Of a stretch of DNA of 33,350 nt, positions 19,188 through 28,247 are shown piece after piece (the first letter of the stretch is position 1; each line of letters opens with the position of its first letter). This DNA comes from an uncultured Bacteroides sp. GTDB lineage: Bacteria; Bacteroidota; Bacteroidia; Bacteroidales; Bacteroidaceae. The DNA lies in the NCBI GenBank assembly GCA_900555635.1, contig USLU01000055.1:1-33350 (forward strand). The letters run 5' to 3'. A program made the translations under genes and the position numbers. A model generated the notes under the pieces. That model did no database searches, had not been told where the DNA came from, and saw only the letters and a list, made by a program, of their open reading frames with translations.

Positions 19188-19712
19188 CTACATGGCAATC
19201 AATAACGGCTGGTTGCAGCGTGATCCGTTTTACGGGTACAGCATCACAAAAGAAGAAACCAAACGGGGCTTCTGACGAAAGAGAATCTGGAAATCTCTTT
19301 TGATGGTCATCTGTGGATAAAAACAAATCGTCAGAAAATGGGCATAGAAAGTAACATCCGTCTGTTGGAAGTTGCCAGACATATTATTGAGAAATACGAG
19401 GGTATGGCGAAAGACGGCAAACTGTTACCCGTTCCTTGTTATCCCAACTGCAAAAACGGAATCAAAATAATTGCAAAACGCTGTGGTATAGATAAAAATG
19501 TTACGTGGTATCAAAGTCGGCACAGCTATGCCACGACCGTGTGCCTGTCGAATGACGTATCCATTGAAACACTCTCTAAAATGCTCGGACACCGCAGCAT
19601 CCGCACGACGCAAATTTATGCGAAGATTACAGCGGAGAAAGTCAGCCATGATATGGAGAAGCTATCGAAACAGATTGAGCAGATGGAATCATTTATCTGT
19701 CAAGCAATTTAA
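19180..19712 (+). pseudogene. Tyrosine recombinase (integrase) remnant with internal deletion and frameshift
   Basis: Two reading frames of one gene are joined. Frame 1, ending at the TGA at 19273, encodes IIYMAINNGWLQRDPFYGY, the end of the SAM-like core-binding domain of Bacteroidales integrases. From 19272 another frame reads LTKENLEISFDGHLWI and continues to 19712. The segment with the first catalytic box is missing between them. The remaining part keeps SRHSYAT (His/Arg box), GHRSIRTTQIYAKI with the expected catalytic Tyr, and an acidic C-terminal helix. The N-terminal arm-binding domain is also gone. The gene cannot make a working recombinase, so the element is no longer mobile on its own. 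An ATG at 19338 opens the largest intact piece (124 residues). Confidence 0.85.
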
Positions 19713-19736
19713 TTACACCACTTAAAATCATAAACA

Positions 19737-20135
19737 ATGAAAAGAGAAAAGATAACTATTAGTAAAAGCGGTATAATCACTTTACAGGGTAATCCGGTTG
19801 AAACGGTTTGGATGCGTGATTTTGAGATAGCAGAGCTTTTTTTGACAATGCTATCCACCATCAAATCCAATATTCGGGCAATACTGAAATCGGGAGTAAT
19901 AAAAGCCGATTTACAGTATGATGGAGTAGTTTACGGAAAACATATTTTACCTGACTATTTCGGGCTGGATATGATAACAGCACTTGCTTTTCGGATAAAC
20001 TCGCTGAAAGCTAAATTATTCAGAGAGTACATATTCGGTAAACTCTATGCAGTAAACACACAGAGTACACCGAATATAATTATCCAAGTGAATGCTGATA
20101 AGAGATTCAATAAAGAGAAAGTAATTTTCAATTAA
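19737..20135 (+). CDS. Small mobile-element-associated protein, function unknown
   Basis: This 132-residue protein starts 24 bases after the integrase remnant. It has no signal peptide or membrane segment. The sequence VETVWMRDFEIAELFLTML, TIKSNIRAILKSGV and GLDMITALAFRINSLKAKLFREYI resembles small conserved proteins found after integrases in Bacteroides mobile elements, and slightly recalls the RhuM-type virulence family with its helix-turn-helix-like start. I do not recognise a defined function. It appears intact. Its role could be DNA binding in element regulation, a weak inference from neighbours. Confidence 0.6.
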   Translation: MKREKITISKSGIITLQGNPVETVWMRDFEIAELFLTMLSTIKSNIRAILKSGVIKADLQYDGVVYGKHILPDYFGLDMITALAFRINSLKAKLFREYIFGKLYAVNTQSTPNIIIQVNADKRFNKEKVIFN

Positions 20136-20374
20136 AGTCGGAACAGTCATTACCATTATAGAGGCAAAAGTCGTTACGGGTTCTTCACGCAGGTACAAGG
20201 TCAAGCCGCAAGCGGTTATCGGAACAATCTTCACACCTTCGCTACGCTTCGGGTTTTATTTCATCATTTGCTCACACTCGGTAATTCATGCAAGTATGAT
20301 AACACTCGTTTAATCGCAGATTTCTTCCGATCAACCTTGTACCTGCTAAACCCTTCACAGGAGAAGCCTCTGAA
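20136..20374. other. Non-coding stretch inside the mobile-element remnant
   Basis: No convincing gene is seen. There is a tight small palindrome CCGCAAGCGG near 20207 and a CTTCGCTACGCTTCGGG segment near 20236. These may be remains of transfer or regulatory DNA, but nothing decisive is visible. Confidence 0.4.
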
Positions 20375-21013
20375 ATGGCAACGACCGCCCCGACATTCCA
20401 ACCCGAAAAAGAAAAAATAACAGTAACGAATAAAAGCAGAGACGGTATGACTAAGAAACTGAAATTTGAAGGTATTGATGCGGTGGGTATTTTGAATTCC
20501 GTCCGCCCCATGAGTGAACCGTTAAAAGAAATACCGAGAGTAGGAAACGCGACGGAGACAAGCGAAAGTAACAATCACAGAACCGCACCGGATATAGACG
20601 AAGCACGATGTCTGGCATACATCAAAGAGAATTCAATCTCTAAACAGCTGGAAGTTAAGCGAAAGGAAGCAGAATTGCAAAATGTGGTAAGTGAACTGAC
20701 TATACAAAGTGAAGTAAGTACACCGGGTAAGCAAACAGAACTCATTAATCCGGTAAAACTATCCACTCAGAAACGCACTGGCGAAAAGACAAAGGAGGAG
20801 GCATTCGAACAATACCTCCAGACCTTCTTACAGATTTCCAAAATTGATAATCGCAAACCCGTGTTTGTGAGTTGCCATACACGGGACAGACTTGATGAGA
20901 TTGTGCGCAGGCTGGGAGGCAGAAAGATGAGCGTGTCGGGATTGATTGAGAATCTGGCACTGCATCATCTGGAACTTTATGGAGAGGACGTTGAACTTTG
21001 GAGAAAATTATAG
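20375..21013 (+). CDS. DUF3408-like conjugation-region protein
   Basis: The protein has 212 residues. The first ~110 are polar and of low complexity. From ~137 the sequence runs EEAFEQYLQTFLQISKIDNRKPVFVSCHTRDRL, then EIVRRLGGRKMSVSGLIENLALHHLELYGEDVELW. That pattern (basic residues, 'KPV...', 'ISVSGYIENVLEHHLEEYGEDI'-like end) matches DUF3408 proteins of Bacteroides conjugative transposons (TraB/TraC group, from memory). These lie at the start of the transfer region, perhaps as ribbon-helix-helix-like DNA-binding proteins. Here the rest of the transfer operon is absent, so it is a stranded remnant. GGAG at 20360-20363 precedes the ATG. Confidence 0.65.
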   Translation: MATTAPTFQPEKEKITVTNKSRDGMTKKLKFEGIDAVGILNSVRPMSEPLKEIPRVGNATETSESNNHRTAPDIDEARCLAYIKENSISKQLEVKRKEAELQNVVSELTIQSEVSTPGKQTELINPVKLSTQKRTGEKTKEEAFEQYLQTFLQISKIDNRKPVFVSCHTRDRLDEIVRRLGGRKMSVSGLIENLALHHLELYGEDVELWRKL

Positions 21014-21164
21014 TTTCACAGCTTATTGATATAGTGTGTATAGTCAGTATAGCATGTTTACCCAATGGATATACTATACTGAATACACTGAAAAGAAAGC
21101 TAACTTTTCAATCCATCCCACAGGTGAATTTTTATGTTCATCAGAACATAGCAAGGTCTCTTTT

Positions 21165-21192
21165 GAGTTACTCAAAAGGCAGCGAGTAACTC
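21165..21192. repeat. Inverted repeat, 9-bp stem
   Basis: GAGTTACTC (21165-21173) and GAGTAACTC (21184-21192) are perfect reverse complements around a 10-base loop. They sit inside the GCAAGG/CCTTGC pair, giving a larger symmetric structure. There is no T run, so it is not a terminator; its position beside a DUF3408 gene suggests an oriT-like or regulatory role (inferred). Confidence 0.7.
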
Positions 21193-21217
21193 GCCGCACC
21201 TTGGCCTTGCAGTGAAT

Positions 21218-21242
21218 AATCACCCTCCGAATTCGGGTGATT
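21218..21242. repeat. Inverted repeat, 8-bp stem
   Basis: AATCACCC (21218-21225) pairs perfectly with GGGTGATT (21235-21242) across a 9-base loop. It is followed by TTGG, so it might be a weak terminator, but it could equally belong to a transfer origin or protein-binding site. Confidence 0.6.
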
Positions 21243-21284
21243 TTGGAAAAACTAGGCTTTACAATCATATTTTAGCGCCTATTC

Positions 21285-21316
21285 TTGGATTATTTCAAAT
21301 AGAAACAATATATTTG
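21285..21316 (+). promoter_or_regulatory. Promoter of the defence operon
   Basis: TATATTTG at 21309-21316 fits the Bacteroides -7 consensus. A partial -33 element (CTTG, ending 21287) lies 21 bases upstream. It is 28 bases before the XRE start and is the only promoter candidate I see for the six-gene unit. Confidence 0.6.
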
Positions 21317-21344
21317 TATTATATGCTAATTAAATGAGCAAATA

Positions 21345-21548
21345 ATGAAAGACTTAAATAGATTGAAAGTTGTTTTAGCTGAACAAAAGAAAACAGGCAA
21401 GTGGTTGGCTGAACGATTAGGGAAAGATACCTCAACCGTGTCGAAATGGTGCTCAAATAAAATGCAACCATCGTTAGAGATATTAATGAGGATTGCAGAA
21501 ATACTTGACGTGGATATTAGAGAACTAATAATTACCACTAAACGATAA
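21345..21548 (+). CDS. XRE/Cro-family regulator (possible controller protein)
   Basis: This 67-residue protein is almost entirely one helix-turn-helix domain: KTGKWLAERLGKDTSTVSKW (helices 2-3) and SLEILMRIAEILDVDIRELI. Such small XRE proteins next to restriction-modification genes often act as controllers that delay or limit restriction (C proteins); here that role is inferred from position. It is first in the operon, 28 bases after a promoter-like box. Its stop is two bases before the helicase ATG, so the two are translationally linked. It may bind its own promoter region, which contains no obvious perfect palindrome. Confidence 0.88.
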   Translation: MKDLNRLKVVLAEQKKTGKWLAERLGKDTSTVSKWCSNKMQPSLEILMRIAEILDVDIRELIITTKR

Positions 21549-21550
21549 TT

Positions 21551-24500
21551 ATGGATGGTCAATTTATAACAAATAAAGATTTGATATTATCGGATATTAT
21601 AAATTCGATTCTACCTAAGTGTGACAATGCCTATTTCTTAGTAGGCTATTTTTATTTTTCGGGCTTTGCAGAGCTTTGTGAGAAGTTGAAGAATATAAAT
21701 CTCAAAGTTCTTGTGGGTTTAGAAGTAGAGCGCAATATTATAAATGGTATAAAAGAAGTTGAGAATTTCACGACTTCAAACAAATCACGTGGGCAATTGC
21801 GTGAGGACTTTTACAAAGGTCTCGTTGATATCTACAACAACACAGACTTCTTTGATTCTGAAGAGCAGATAGAGAAATTCAGATTCTTTCTGGAAAAGAT
21901 AGAAAATGGAACATTGGAAGTCAAGAGGACTTCTGATCCTAACCATGCAAAATTATATTTATTCCAGAATAGAGAGGAAGAAAGTGTATGCGGTACATTT
22001 CCCGGAACAATGATAACAGGTTCAAGTAACCTTTCTATTACAGGGTTAAAGAATCGTCTGGAACTGAATGTGATTCTTCGAGACAAACCAAGTTATGTTG
22101 AAGGTAAATCTGTTTTCGATGAATTGTGGGACACTGCCGTAACGATTGTAGATGAAGAACATATCGCAGACTTCAAAGAGAAGGTCATCAAGCACATTTG
22201 GTTTGAAAAGCTCTATTCTCCATACGCAATGTTTATTCGTGTATTGCATGAATACTTTAATATTACTACTGATGAAAACATACTGACTCCAAGCGATATA
22301 ACAGACGGTACATATTCTGATTTAAAATACCAGACGGATGCTGTGCAATTGGCATTGAACTCCATTAAGAACCATGAAGGAGTAATCATTTCGGACGTTG
22401 TAGGCTTGGGTAAAAGCATTATCGCCTCTACGGTTGCACGGAATTTACGTTTACGTACCATTATTATATGTCCTCCTCACTTGAAACAGCAATGGGAGGA
22501 GTATAAAGATGAGTTTGGCTTTACAGCATCCGTGTTCAGTACAGGTAAGGTAGAAGCGGCACTAAATCACTATCGTATGATTGCCCGACCTGATGAGAAA
22601 TTCCTTATTATTGTGGATGAAGCGCATAAATACAAGAATGAATTTATTTTGGATTATAGTATCCTGCATGACTTATGTATGAGCAATAAGGTGATGTTGC
22701 TTACGGCGACACCGTTTAATAATCGCCCGGAAGACATATATTCTATGCTGAAACTCTTCCAAATACCAAGTAAATCGACACTTAAGACTGTAGAAAATTT
22801 GAGTGCAGCATTCAAAGACTTGATTTCAAGATATAAGGATTTAGCGGAAGGACAGCGGAAGAATATATTGTCCAAATCCGAAATCAAAAGTGAAGCAGAC
22901 TCCATCGCTCAAAACATTCGTTCCATTATTTCTCCTTTGGTCGTTCGTCGTTCACGTCTTGATCTGGAAGAAATTCCGGAGTATAAAGAGGACTTAAAAC
23001 GTCAGCATATAAATCCTGTGATTCCCGAACCTCCTGTACAGTTAGGATACTATTTGGGAGATATTCGTGACCTCTATCTTCGTACATTGAGTTTGATTTC
23101 CCCAACAGATGAAGAAAAGAGAAATAGCCCGGGATTTCATTACTATGAAGGTGCCCGTTATAAACCGACTGCATATATTGTTGATGACGAGAAATCAAAG
23201 AAGGATTTGGATAAGGAATTAGAAGAAAAGATGGGTACCGATTTGGGCATGTTAATTGGACGGCAGGTCAATGTATCCGTCTTTATGCGCCGTATGCTGG
23301 TTCGTCGCTACGAGAGCTCGGTAGCGGCATTCCGTGATTCTCTGAATTCTATGATTGATTCTTCGGAACATATCTTGAGGTGGATAGAAAAACGTGATAA
23401 AGTACCTGTATATAAAAAAGGCACACTACCTGATGTGGAAGAGTTTTACGAAACAACGGCTGATGATTTAAGTGAAGAGATTGCAGATACTTTTGAAAAA
23501 TATCAAGAACGTGGATTCTTTGAGATTGACATGAAGTATATCAAACGGAAAGAGTTTCTTAATGATATTCAAGCAGACTTGCAGTTGCTGAAAGATATTC
23601 GTGAAGAATGGTTTAAATCAAAGAAGGAAATAGTTAAAGGAAAATCAGTGGCTACCTATGACATGAAGTTTGATTATAAGCTTGAGGCTTTTCGTAAACT
23701 TCTGAAGGAACAACGTATGGCAGACCCGGCTCGTAAGATAATCGTTTTTACAGAGTTTGCCGACACAGCTAATTATTTGGGAGCAGCATTGGAAAACGAA
23801 GGATTAGGTGTGTTCAAATATACATCAAAAGAAGCGTCTTCTACCAACAAGTCAATAATTCGTGCCAATTTTGATGCGGGCTTGAAACCTCAATATCAAA
23901 AGGATGATTATCAGATATTGATTGCTACCGATGCCATATCTGAAGGATATAACCTGCATCGTGCCGGTACCATCTTCAATTATGATATACCTTATAATCC
24001 GACTCGTGTCATCCAGCGTATCGGACGTATCAACCGTATCAACAAGAAGATGTTTGACAAGCTCTATATATATAACTACTTCCCGACAGATATAGGTGAA
24101 GCTGAAACACGAACAAAACAAATATCGACTTTGAAAATGGCAATGATACACGCCATTATGGGCGAAGATACCAAAGCCTTAACCGATGAAGAAGAACTGA
24201 ATGCATTCTTTAAGGAACGCTACCAAGCAGAACTTGCCAAGAGTGAAGAACGTTCGTGGGATACTAAATACCGCAATCTACTTAATAAAGTAAAGGGGAC
24301 AGAGATTCATTCCATAGCTCTTCAGATACCGCATCGTGCCCGAATAGCCCGTGAAGTGGAGAAAACATGCAAGGGAATTATTCTTTTTGGCAAAAAAGGC
24401 AATGATTTCGTTTTTAAGATCGGAATGAATAACACTGATATCCCGCTAATGCTTACTTCAGAACAAGCATTGAATCTTTTTGAAGCAACAACTGAGGAAG

Positions 24501-24856
24501 AGCCAGTAGCAGTAGACAAACAGTTTGATGAAATCTATCAGCACGTCAAATCACATTTATATCGTAGTATTGCAAAAGATGAAAATGAGAAGTCACGTCT
24601 TGAAGCCTTTGATAAATTGAAATTATGGCTGAAAGCCAAAACATTACCAAAGGATTATCTGAATGATTTGTTAATGATTCTTCAGAATGACGGTCTAACC
24701 GGGGAAGAAGTTCGTTTTATCAACAAACAGACGAGCAAGACTACTGATAAAGTTATGGAGAAGATAACCCAAAATTACCTGAATCGTATAGTGGATAAAA
24801 TGAACAAAGTGGAAGAGGGTGATGAGACTCTTATCCTTGCCGAACAAATTAAATAA
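21551..24856 (+). CDS. PLD-nuclease / SNF2-type helicase fusion
   Basis: This 1101-residue protein probably cuts and/or moves along DNA. Residues ~1-200 form a phospholipase-D-type nuclease domain with HAK at His132/Lys134 and SSNLS at Asn160, the H-x-K...N layout of PLD nucleases. From ~260 there is a superfamily-2 SNF2-like helicase: Walker A GLGKS (Lys288), DEAH box 356-359, motif III LLTATPFNN, helicase-C motifs IIVFTEFADTANYL, ATDAISEGYNL, and motif VI with QRIGRINRI near 822. All helicase motifs look intact. It resembles DrmD-type or restriction-translocase helicases, with the nuclease attached. The next gene, a DNA methylase, starts 10 bases later, so they probably form a restriction/modification pair. 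Its exact system class is uncertain. Confidence 0.88.
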   Translation: MDGQFITNKDLILSDIINSILPKCDNAYFLVGYFYFSGFAELCEKLKNINLKVLVGLEVERNIINGIKEVENFTTSNKSRGQLREDFYKGLVDIYNNTDFFDSEEQIEKFRFFLEKIENGTLEVKRTSDPNHAKLYLFQNREEESVCGTFPGTMITGSSNLSITGLKNRLELNVILRDKPSYVEGKSVFDELWDTAVTIVDEEHIADFKEKVIKHIWFEKLYSPYAMFIRVLHEYFNITTDENILTPSDITDGTYSDLKYQTDAVQLALNSIKNHEGVIISDVVGLGKSIIASTVARNLRLRTIIICPPHLKQQWEEYKDEFGFTASVFSTGKVEAALNHYRMIARPDEKFLIIVDEAHKYKNEFILDYSILHDLCMSNKVMLLTATPFNNRPEDIYSMLKLFQIPSKSTLKTVENLSAAFKDLISRYKDLAEGQRKNILSKSEIKSEADSIAQNIRSIISPLVVRRSRLDLEEIPEYKEDLKRQHINPVIPEPPVQLGYYLGDIRDLYLRTLSLISPTDEEKRNSPGFHYYEGARYKPTAYIVDDEKSKKDLDKELEEKMGTDLGMLIGRQVNVSVFMRRMLVRRYESSVAAFRDSLNSMIDSSEHILRWIEKRDKVPVYKKGTLPDVEEFYETTADDLSEEIADTFEKYQERGFFEIDMKYIKRKEFLNDIQADLQLLKDIREEWFKSKKEIVKGKSVATYDMKFDYKLEAFRKLLKEQRMADPARKIIVFTEFADTANYLGAALENEGLGVFKYTSKEASSTNKSIIRANFDAGLKPQYQKDDYQILIATDAISEGYNLHRAGTIFNYDIPYNPTRVIQRIGRINRINKKMFDKLYIYNYFPTDIGEAETRTKQISTLKMAMIHAIMGEDTKALTDEEELNAFFKERYQAELAKSEERSWDTKYRNLLNKVKGTEIHSIALQIPHRARIAREVEKTCKGIILFGKKGNDFVFKIGMNNTDIPLMLTSEQALNLFEATTEEEPVAVDKQFDEIYQHVKSHLYRSIAKDENEKSRLEAFDKLKLWLKAKTLPKDYLNDLLMILQNDGLTGEEVRFINKQTSKTTDKVMEKITQNYLNRIVDKMNKVEEGDETLILAEQIK

Positions 24857-24866
24857 TTAGAGTATT

Positions 24867-27800
24867 ATGGAATTTAACAAAAGATACAATCGCACAGAGT
24901 TTGTCGACTTCTTGGAACACAAGTTTTTACCGGAAGATTTCGTGGTAGAAGCAACAAGTATTGATATAGAACGCCAAACTAAGTATATACGCGCTGTTAC
25001 CAAATTGGGGTCAAGTGAAATGCTCGATTTGGTAGTGTATGAAGTACGTCACAACTCTACACAAGATGCTCGTGTAGGCTTGTCGAAAGAGGCATTCCGC
25101 TTCCTTGCAGATGAATGGGAAAGCAGAGCGCTGGTGCTTTTCGTACCGGAGAATAGCGATGCTAACTATCGTTTTTCCTTAATTACCATCGATTTGAATG
25201 AAACCGAAGAAGGTAAGCTGCAACGTATCTACTCTAATCCTCGCCGCTATTCCTACTACTTAGGTGAAGGTATTGCTTATTATACTCCCAATAAATATCT
25301 AAACAATTTAGGCCGTGTTACCAATGAGAAGGATTTGACAGAACGCTTCTCTGTAGAAGTATTGACCAAGGCATTCTATCAGGAACTCTCCGACTGGTAT
25401 GCATGGGCAGTCAAAATTATACGTTTCCCGAATAAATTGGATGATAAAAACGGCGATGACAAGTATAATGCTGAAGCTGCCATCCGTTTGGTTACTCGTC
25501 TTATCTTTGTGTGGTTCCTGAAACAGAAGCAGCTGATACCGGAAGAGTTCTTTGATGAAGACTATATAAGAGAAAACTTAATTGAAGACTTTAATCCAAA
25601 TACAAAAGTAGACCTGTTCTATAAATCATACGAAAGTAAGTATTACAAGGCCATTCTTCAAAACTTGTTCTTTGCGATGCTCAATAGCCCGATAACCAAA
25701 GAGGGAGATAGCGAACTAAGTGAACGTCATTTCCGTTCCGGGCGTGGAGATTATGACAATAATAAACTGATGCGTTACGAAACCATGTTCAAGAATCCGC
25801 AGTTGTTTATCGATTTGGCCAATCGTACCGTACCATTTCTTAATGGCGGTTTGTTCGACTGTTTGGATGACAAGGATAATAAAAACTATGTAGATGGATT
25901 TTCCGACCGCGAAGAAGTTAAAAAATCACTTGTTGTTCCCGATTACTTGTTCTTTGGCGAAGAGGTGGGCAAAAATATCGACCTCTCGGAATGGTATGGC
26001 GACAAGAAGAAAAAGCGTGTCAGTGCTTGTGGTATTATCGACATTCTGAAACGGTATAACTTCACAGTAGAAGAAAATACACCTTTCGACCAAGAAGTGT
26101 CACTCGATCCGGAATTGTTGGGTAAAGTGTTTGAGAATTTATTGGCTTCTTACAATCCGGAAACACAGACTACAGCTCGTAAGCAAACCGGTTCTTTCTA
26201 TACTCCGCGCGATATTGTACAATATATGGTGGACGAAAGTCTCGTGGCACATCTTAAGCGGATCGTTGGTGAAGAATTAGAAGTGGAATATCGTAAGCTC
26301 ATCAGTTATGTAGATGAGGAAGACTTATTGACCGATGCACAAAAGCAGCAAGTGATGGAGGCTATCTATCATTGTAAAATACTCGACCCTGCTTGCGGTT
26401 CGGGAGCATTCCCTGTAGGTATGCTCCAGCAGATGGTCCATATCCTTTCTAAACTTGATCCTACCAACGAGCAATGGAGAAAGATGATGCTTGACAAGGC
26501 GGTCAATGAAAGTCGTACTGCATTTCAGGCTGAATCAAGAGAAGAACGGGAAGAACGTTTAAAGGATATTGAGAACTCTTTCGATGAGAATCTTAACAAT
26601 CCCGATTATGCCCGTAAGCTTTATCTAATAGAAAACTGTATCTATGGTGTAGACATTCAGCCTATTGCCATCCAGATAAGCAAGCTCCGTTTCTTCATCT
26701 CACTCGTGGTGGACCAAAAGACCACGGCTGATCCTACCAATAATTTCGGAATCCGTCCATTACCTAACCTCGAGGCCAAATTTGTGGCTGCCAACTCGCT
26801 TATTCCTTTGGCAAAGACAGAAAATAACTTAGGCCGTACACCCGAAATCATTGAAATAGAAAACAAACTAAAAGAAGCTAATCATAAGATATTCGGTGCT
26901 AAGACTGTTCGTACAAAACGCAAATGGAAGGAAAGGCTTATTGAACTTCGTGCCGAGATGGCTGAAAGATTGGCAGATAATGGTTTTCTTACTACTGATA
27001 CTGCCAATCAGCTTGCATCTTGGGATATGTTCAACCAAAACACGTCAGCTTCATTCTTCGATGCAGAGTGGATGTTTGGAGTACAGGATGGTTTTAATAT
27101 TGTTATAGCTAATCCTCCATATGGCTATATATTCAAGCAAGTTTCTTATTTACCTGAACTTCTAAAATTATATTCAGTAGCAGAATATAAAATTGAAGCT
27201 TATTCCATATTTACAGAATGTGGACATAATTTTTTGTGTATGGAAGGAGTATTGTGCTTTATTATGCCGTATACTTTTATTTCAGGTATTTACTTCTCTC
27301 AGTTTAGAAATTATCTCAAGACAGTAGGCCTAAATAAATTAATAATTTTAGGAAAAAAAAGATTTGAAGCTGCGGAAGTTGATACTGCAATATTAATAGT
27401 TGATAAAGGGGTACAATGCCAAAATATTACTTTGACAGATTTAAGAGAGAAATCGTACTTATGCCTTAATAATCTTTCATATTTTACTGTCTCACGAGAC
27501 AAATTCTTCACTTTGTCTAATGAAGTTTTATTAGTTACCCAAGAAAAAAATATAGATTTATACTTAAAGTTAATTGGCAAAGGTTCAAATAAGATATCTG
27601 ATATAATCAAATTCTACCATGGGATTCAAACTAGAGGAAATAAATTAGCGTTATCGGAAACTAAAGTAAACAACCTTTATTTACCAATAATTAAAGGAGC
27701 TGATTTTAATAGATATCAATTATCTTTTGGTGGATTATATATTAATTTTATCCCATCAAATGTGAAATCAGGTGGAGATCTCTCCTTTTATAATGTTTCT

Positions 27801-28247
27801 CAAAAATTGGTATTCCGAACAACAGCAGATCGAATTATTGCTACCATTGACAGTAATCAATTTCTTACCTTAAATAGTGTCAATGTAGGAATTCCAATTA
27901 ATGCTAAATATGATTTGGAATATATCCTTGGCATTATTAATTCAAAATTGATGGATTTCTGGTATACATTGACTGTTCAAGAAAAAAACAAAACATTTGC
28001 AGAAGTAAAGATAGTGTATCTCGAAAGAATTCCTATAATTGATTTGGATAAAGGTTCCCAAAAGCAAATTGTTGATATTGTGAAAAATCTAATGAACGAA
28101 TCAAATAATGAAAAGAAACAAAAACTTGAAAACATGATTGATTTGTTAGTCTACCGCCTCTATAACCTAACTTACGATGAAGTCTGCATTGTAGACCCAG
28201 AAACTTCAATTACACGTGAAGAGTATGAAAAAGCTGAATCATTATGA
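24867..28247 (+). CDS. N6-adenine DNA methyltransferase with target-recognition domain
   Basis: The protein has 1126 residues. Motif I DPACGSGAF starts at Asp507 and the catalytic NPPY lies at 749-752, as in Eco57I/PglX/DrmMI-type adenine methylases. Residues 1-~130 look like a distinct N-terminal domain (IDIERQTKYIRAVTKLGSSEMLDL) and ~130-480 are helical. After 752 the sequence becomes a TaqI-like specificity domain (NLYLPIIKGADFNRY, ILGIINSKLMDFWY) that should choose the target sequence. It would protect host DNA and define what the PLD-helicase attacks. No nuclease motif is evident in this chain. From about 27100 the DNA is clearly more AT-rich than before, suggesting an exchanged recognition domain. 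Its stop overlaps the TIR gene start (ATGA). Confidence 0.92.
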   Translation: MEFNKRYNRTEFVDFLEHKFLPEDFVVEATSIDIERQTKYIRAVTKLGSSEMLDLVVYEVRHNSTQDARVGLSKEAFRFLADEWESRALVLFVPENSDANYRFSLITIDLNETEEGKLQRIYSNPRRYSYYLGEGIAYYTPNKYLNNLGRVTNEKDLTERFSVEVLTKAFYQELSDWYAWAVKIIRFPNKLDDKNGDDKYNAEAAIRLVTRLIFVWFLKQKQLIPEEFFDEDYIRENLIEDFNPNTKVDLFYKSYESKYYKAILQNLFFAMLNSPITKEGDSELSERHFRSGRGDYDNNKLMRYETMFKNPQLFIDLANRTVPFLNGGLFDCLDDKDNKNYVDGFSDREEVKKSLVVPDYLFFGEEVGKNIDLSEWYGDKKKKRVSACGIIDILKRYNFTVEENTPFDQEVSLDPELLGKVFENLLASYNPETQTTARKQTGSFYTPRDIVQYMVDESLVAHLKRIVGEELEVEYRKLISYVDEEDLLTDAQKQQVMEAIYHCKILDPACGSGAFPVGMLQQMVHILSKLDPTNEQWRKMMLDKAVNESRTAFQAESREEREERLKDIENSFDENLNNPDYARKLYLIENCIYGVDIQPIAIQISKLRFFISLVVDQKTTADPTNNFGIRPLPNLEAKFVAANSLIPLAKTENNLGRTPEIIEIENKLKEANHKIFGAKTVRTKRKWKERLIELRAEMAERLADNGFLTTDTANQLASWDMFNQNTSASFFDAEWMFGVQDGFNIVIANPPYGYIFKQVSYLPELLKLYSVAEYKIEAYSIFTECGHNFLCMEGVLCFIMPYTFISGIYFSQFRNYLKTVGLNKLIILGKKRFEAAEVDTAILIVDKGVQCQNITLTDLREKSYLCLNNLSYFTVSRDKFFTLSNEVLLVTQEKNIDLYLKLIGKGSNKISDIIKFYHGIQTRGNKLALSETKVNNLYLPIIKGADFNRYQLSFGGLYINFIPSNVKSGGDLSFYNVSQKLVFRTTADRIIATIDSNQFLTLNSVNVGIPINAKYDLEYILGIINSKLMDFWYTLTVQEKNKTFAEVKIVYLERIPIIDLDKGSQKQIVDIVKNLMNESNNEKKQKLENMIDLLVYRLYNLTYDEVCIVDPETSITREEYEKAESL

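Larger units (their letters stand above)
21014..21344. other. Palindrome-rich gap between mobile remnant and defence operon
   Basis: No gene is supported here. The stretch holds two good stem-loops (listed separately), a flanking GCAAGG/CCTTGC inverted pair (21151-21156 and 21205-21210), and the promoter of the downstream operon. It may be an old transfer origin. Confidence 0.6.

Noticed and set aside
24867..28247. Phase-variable recognition domain switched by inversion
   Set aside because: No second recognition-domain copy, inverted repeats or invertase gene is visible in the window.
21551..28247. Complete DISARM or BREX system
   Set aside because: No drmA/drmB, brxC or pglZ-type genes are present in the neighbourhood.
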